From NCBI GenBank assembly GCA_944380185.1, contig CALWGV010000046.1:1-64000 (forward strand): a stretch of DNA of 64,000 nucleotides, in the 5' to 3' direction. A program made the translations under genes and the position numbers. The notes beneath the pieces were generated by a model. It was not told where the DNA came from. It saw only the letters and a list, made by a program, of their open reading frames with translations, and ran no database searches. Shown one piece after another: positions 61,980 to 64,000 of this stretch (positions are counted from its first letter, which is position 1; the number at the start of each line of letters is the position of its first letter). The DNA is from an uncultured Lachnospiraceae bacterium. GTDB lineage: Bacteria > Bacillota > Clostridia > Lachnospirales > Lachnospiraceae.

Positions 61980-63695
61980 ATGGCTGAAAACAATAAGACA
62001 AGAGCCCGCCTGTTAGTCAGTGCAGGCGTAGTGGCGGTGATCGCATTGATCGTCGTCATCTGGTTACTGACCCGTTCCGGAGAGGCAGAACTCATCTCCG
62101 AGACCAGCACTGAACCTGATGTGATCCAAGCCGGATCTTCGGCCGAGTCAGAGCCGGCCCCCGGCCAGACCGCTGGGACAGGTCAGAATATTCCCGACGA
62201 TCCGGGCGATCCCCAGGGACAGGATACGGCTATCCCCGACGACGGCGTCGGAGCCGCCGCATCCCTGACACAGCACGACAGCACCGATATCACGCTGGGC
62301 ATCGACGTCTCCAAATGGCAGGGACAGATCGACTGGCAGCAGGTGGCAGATTCCGGCGTGGACTTTGCCATAATCCGGGTGGGCTACCGCACCACCGACA
62401 CCGGCGAAATCTGTGAAGACCCTTATGCGGCCTACAATCTTCAGCACGCCTCCGAGGCCGGCATCCAGCTGGGAGCCTACTTCTTTTCCACCGCCGTGAC
62501 CGAGGAGGAAGCCGCAGAGGAAGCCCTGTGGACCGCTGATTTTCTGGCCGGGTATCCCATCACCTATCCTGTCGCTTACAACTGCGAGGGATTTCTGTCG
62601 GCGGACAGCCGCATGTACTCCACCTCGTCTGAACAGCGCACCCGAAATGCCCTGGCCTTTCTGGATGCCATAACCGAACGCGGCTATGAAGCCATCTTCC
62701 ACGCATCGGCTCACGATCTGACCGACGGAGTATCCTGGATCACTTCCCGGATCTCGGCCTCCTATCCTGTATGGGTGGCCCAGTATCCCGCCGTCCCCTA
62801 TCCGGATACGGAGAGCTCCTCCTACAGCGGCAGCCACACCATGTGGCAGTATACCAGCCAGGGCTCTGTCCCCGGCATCCAGGCTCATGTGGATCTGAAC
62901 GTGGCCTACTTCCGCTATGACGAGACCGCCAAGCCTCAGGATCCCGGCGCTGCCGGAGAAGCCGGCAATGTTCTGCCGGACAGCTCCTTTACCGCCGTCG
63001 ATGAAATGGTGACCGCCAAGGACATAACCAATCTCCGGGACAGACCCACCACCGTCGGCTCCACCGTCGCCGGCTCCATCCACAATGGAGAGTGGGTGCG
63101 GCGCACCGGCGTGTCCTCCCGGGGCTGGTCTCAGATCGACTATGACGGCCAGATTCTCTATGCCGTCTCCAGTCTCCTGCTCACCGAGGATGAGGCGGCC
63201 TCCTACAATCCCGTCCCCAATCCTGCGACCGGTGACAGCGTCTACGAGTCCGTGGATGATTCCGTCACCGCCAAGATCGAAACCAACCTGCGCGACGCTC
63301 CCAGCACCGAGGGCACCAATGTCATCGCTACCATCCAAAACGGCGAGTGGGTACACCGCACCGGTATCGGCAGCAACGGCTGGTCAAGGCTGGATTACAA
63401 CGGGCAGACCCTCTATGCCCTGACCAGCTATCTGACCACCGACGCCAATTTTGACCCCGGCGACGTGGATGCCCGCGACATCGTCTGGACAGCAGCGAAC
63501 GATTCTGTGACGGCCAAGGAGGTGACCAATCTCCGCGACAAACCCACCACGGAAGATGATTCTCAGGTCATCGCCACCATCCGAAACGGCGAGGTGGTGG
63601 AGCGCACCGCCGTCGGCAGCAACGGCTGGTCGAGAGTGATCTACAATGGGCAGACGCTCTATGCCGTCACCAGCTTTTTGACCCCCGCCTCCTAA
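61980..63695 (+). CDS. Membrane-anchored GH25 (lysozyme-like) protein with three SH3b repeats
   Basis: This 571-aa protein has one N-terminal membrane anchor (residues 11-30), a Ser/Pro/Glu/Asp-rich linker, and a GH25 domain (about 103-310; GIDVSKWQGQIDW, YFFSTAV, MWQYTSQG). Three SH3b repeats follow (about 343-400, 427-484 and 509-566), each with TNLRD..P and GWS..YNGQ-type motifs. In GH25 the DxE catalytic pair normally ends the fourth strand; here it reads NCE in PVAYNCEGF (about residue 199), so the first acid is Asn. Cell-wall binding is likely; muramidase activity is uncertain. Confidence 0.9.
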   Translation: MAENNKTRARLLVSAGVVAVIALIVVIWLLTRSGEAELISETSTEPDVIQAGSSAESEPAPGQTAGTGQNIPDDPGDPQGQDTAIPDDGVGAAASLTQHDSTDITLGIDVSKWQGQIDWQQVADSGVDFAIIRVGYRTTDTGEICEDPYAAYNLQHASEAGIQLGAYFFSTAVTEEEAAEEALWTADFLAGYPITYPVAYNCEGFLSADSRMYSTSSEQRTRNALAFLDAITERGYEAIFHASAHDLTDGVSWITSRISASYPVWVAQYPAVPYPDTESSSYSGSHTMWQYTSQGSVPGIQAHVDLNVAYFRYDETAKPQDPGAAGEAGNVLPDSSFTAVDEMVTAKDITNLRDRPTTVGSTVAGSIHNGEWVRRTGVSSRGWSQIDYDGQILYAVSSLLLTEDEAASYNPVPNPATGDSVYESVDDSVTAKIETNLRDAPSTEGTNVIATIQNGEWVHRTGIGSNGWSRLDYNGQTLYALTSYLTTDANFDPGDVDARDIVWTAANDSVTAKEVTNLRDKPTTEDDSQVIATIRNGEVVERTAVGSNGWSRVIYNGQTLYAVTSFLTPAS

Positions 63696-63696
63696 A

Positions 63697-63751
63697 GCCA
63701 AGAACCCCCGCCGGACTGAATCTGTACCTCAGCCAGGCGGGGGTTCTTGGC
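63697..63751 (+). terminator. Terminator of the GH25/SH3b gene
   Basis: A 16-bp perfect stem GCCAAGAACCCCCGCC/GGCGGGGGTTCTTGGC (63697-63712 with 63736-63751) with a 23-nt loop begins 1 bp past the stop. A T-run follows at 63765-63771. It also sits ahead of the convergent cyclophilin gene. Confidence 0.7.
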
Positions 63752-63770
63752 ACCTTTCCCTCGGTTTTTT

Positions 63771-64000
63771 TCATTTCTTCTCCGGCTCCGGGTACTCCTC
63801 CCCAAAGCATTCCACTGTGACCGTTTCCATCACCTGGGGCTCCATGGGGCGATCCCGGAAATCTGTCCGGCTCTCCGCAATGCGGTTTACCACATCCATT
63901 CCCTCGATCACCCGGCCGAAGGCAGCATACTCTCCATCCAGATGAGGAGCCGCCTGGTGCATGATAAAGAACTGGGAGCCGGCCGAGTCCGGCATCATGC
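63771..64000 (-). CDS. Cyclophilin-type peptidyl-prolyl isomerase, partial
   Basis: The window shows the last 75 or so residues of a cyclophilin. [20 protein letters not shown] and [16 protein letters not shown] are the family signature around the active site. The start lies beyond the right edge. It catalyses proline isomerisation in protein folding. Confidence 0.93.
   Translation of the reverse strand, partial: MMPDSAGSQFFIMHQAAPHLDGEYAAFGRVIEGMDVVNRIAESRTDFRDRPMEPQVMETVTVECFGEEYPEPEKK

Overview
The window looks like chromosomal DNA of a spore-forming Clostridia, most likely a Lachnospiraceae-type gut anaerobe. The reasons are: moderately high GC; strong AGGAGG ribosome sites with occasional GTG/TTG starts; a perfect CIRCE element ahead of hrcA-grpE-dnaK-dnaJ; SpoIIID behind a sigma-E-type promoter; [FeFe]-hydrogenases; and many ABC and PTS uptake systems. 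I see no rRNA, tRNA, CRISPR array, phage or intact insertion sequence. This is inference from gene content; no database search was possible.

Layout. 1-3.0 kb (-): carbohydrate ABC importer (ATPase, then two permeases), running off the left edge. 3.0-7.3 kb: mannose-6-phosphate isomerase (-) and pyridoxal/pyridoxamine kinase (+) around a 19-bp palindrome, then a decayed stretch with gene remnants and a BglG-type regulator fused in frame to part of a PTS EIIC. 7.3-12.5 kb (-): hrcA-grpE-dnaK-dnaJ heat-shock operon. 12.6-18.1 kb: PadR/DUF4097 pair, a membrane-anchored duplicated-domain protein, two small HTH regulators and an atypical membrane Ser/Thr kinase. 18.3-23.8 kb (+): redox cluster of a [2Fe-2S] protein, a sensory-type [FeFe]-hydrogenase with PAS domain, a SpoIIE/PP2C phosphatase, a second [FeFe]-hydrogenase, and exonuclease III.

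23.9-32.4 kb (-): seven-gene peptide ABC importer operon with a leader attenuator, an oversized binding lipoprotein and an OppC with a large extracytoplasmic insertion. 32.6-34.0 kb (+): MATE exporter. 34.1-39.2 kb (-): a second Hsp70 paired with a giant TPR protein carrying a J-like domain. 39.3-45.3 kb (-): CtpA-type protease, SpoIIID, and the trehalose operon (PTS EIIBCA and phosphotrehalase). 45.5-49.4 kb: VTT membrane protein (+), thioredoxin reductase plus a Nudix-CutC fusion (-), and an SDR reductase (+).

49.4-61.7 kb (-): two heterodimeric ABC exporters, one with a MarR gene at its 3' end, separated by a binding-protein-like gene without a secretion signal and its membrane-anchored neighbour; then YqeY and an M19 dipeptidase. 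62-63.7 kb (+): membrane-anchored GH25 protein with three SH3b repeats. The right edge cuts a cyclophilin gene.

The points most worth following are the hydrogenase-sensor/phosphatase cluster, the second Hsp70 with its HPD-less J/TPR partner, the OppC insertion with the attenuated leader, the Nudix-CutC fusion, and several palindromic or repeated operator candidates placed on good sigma-A promoters.
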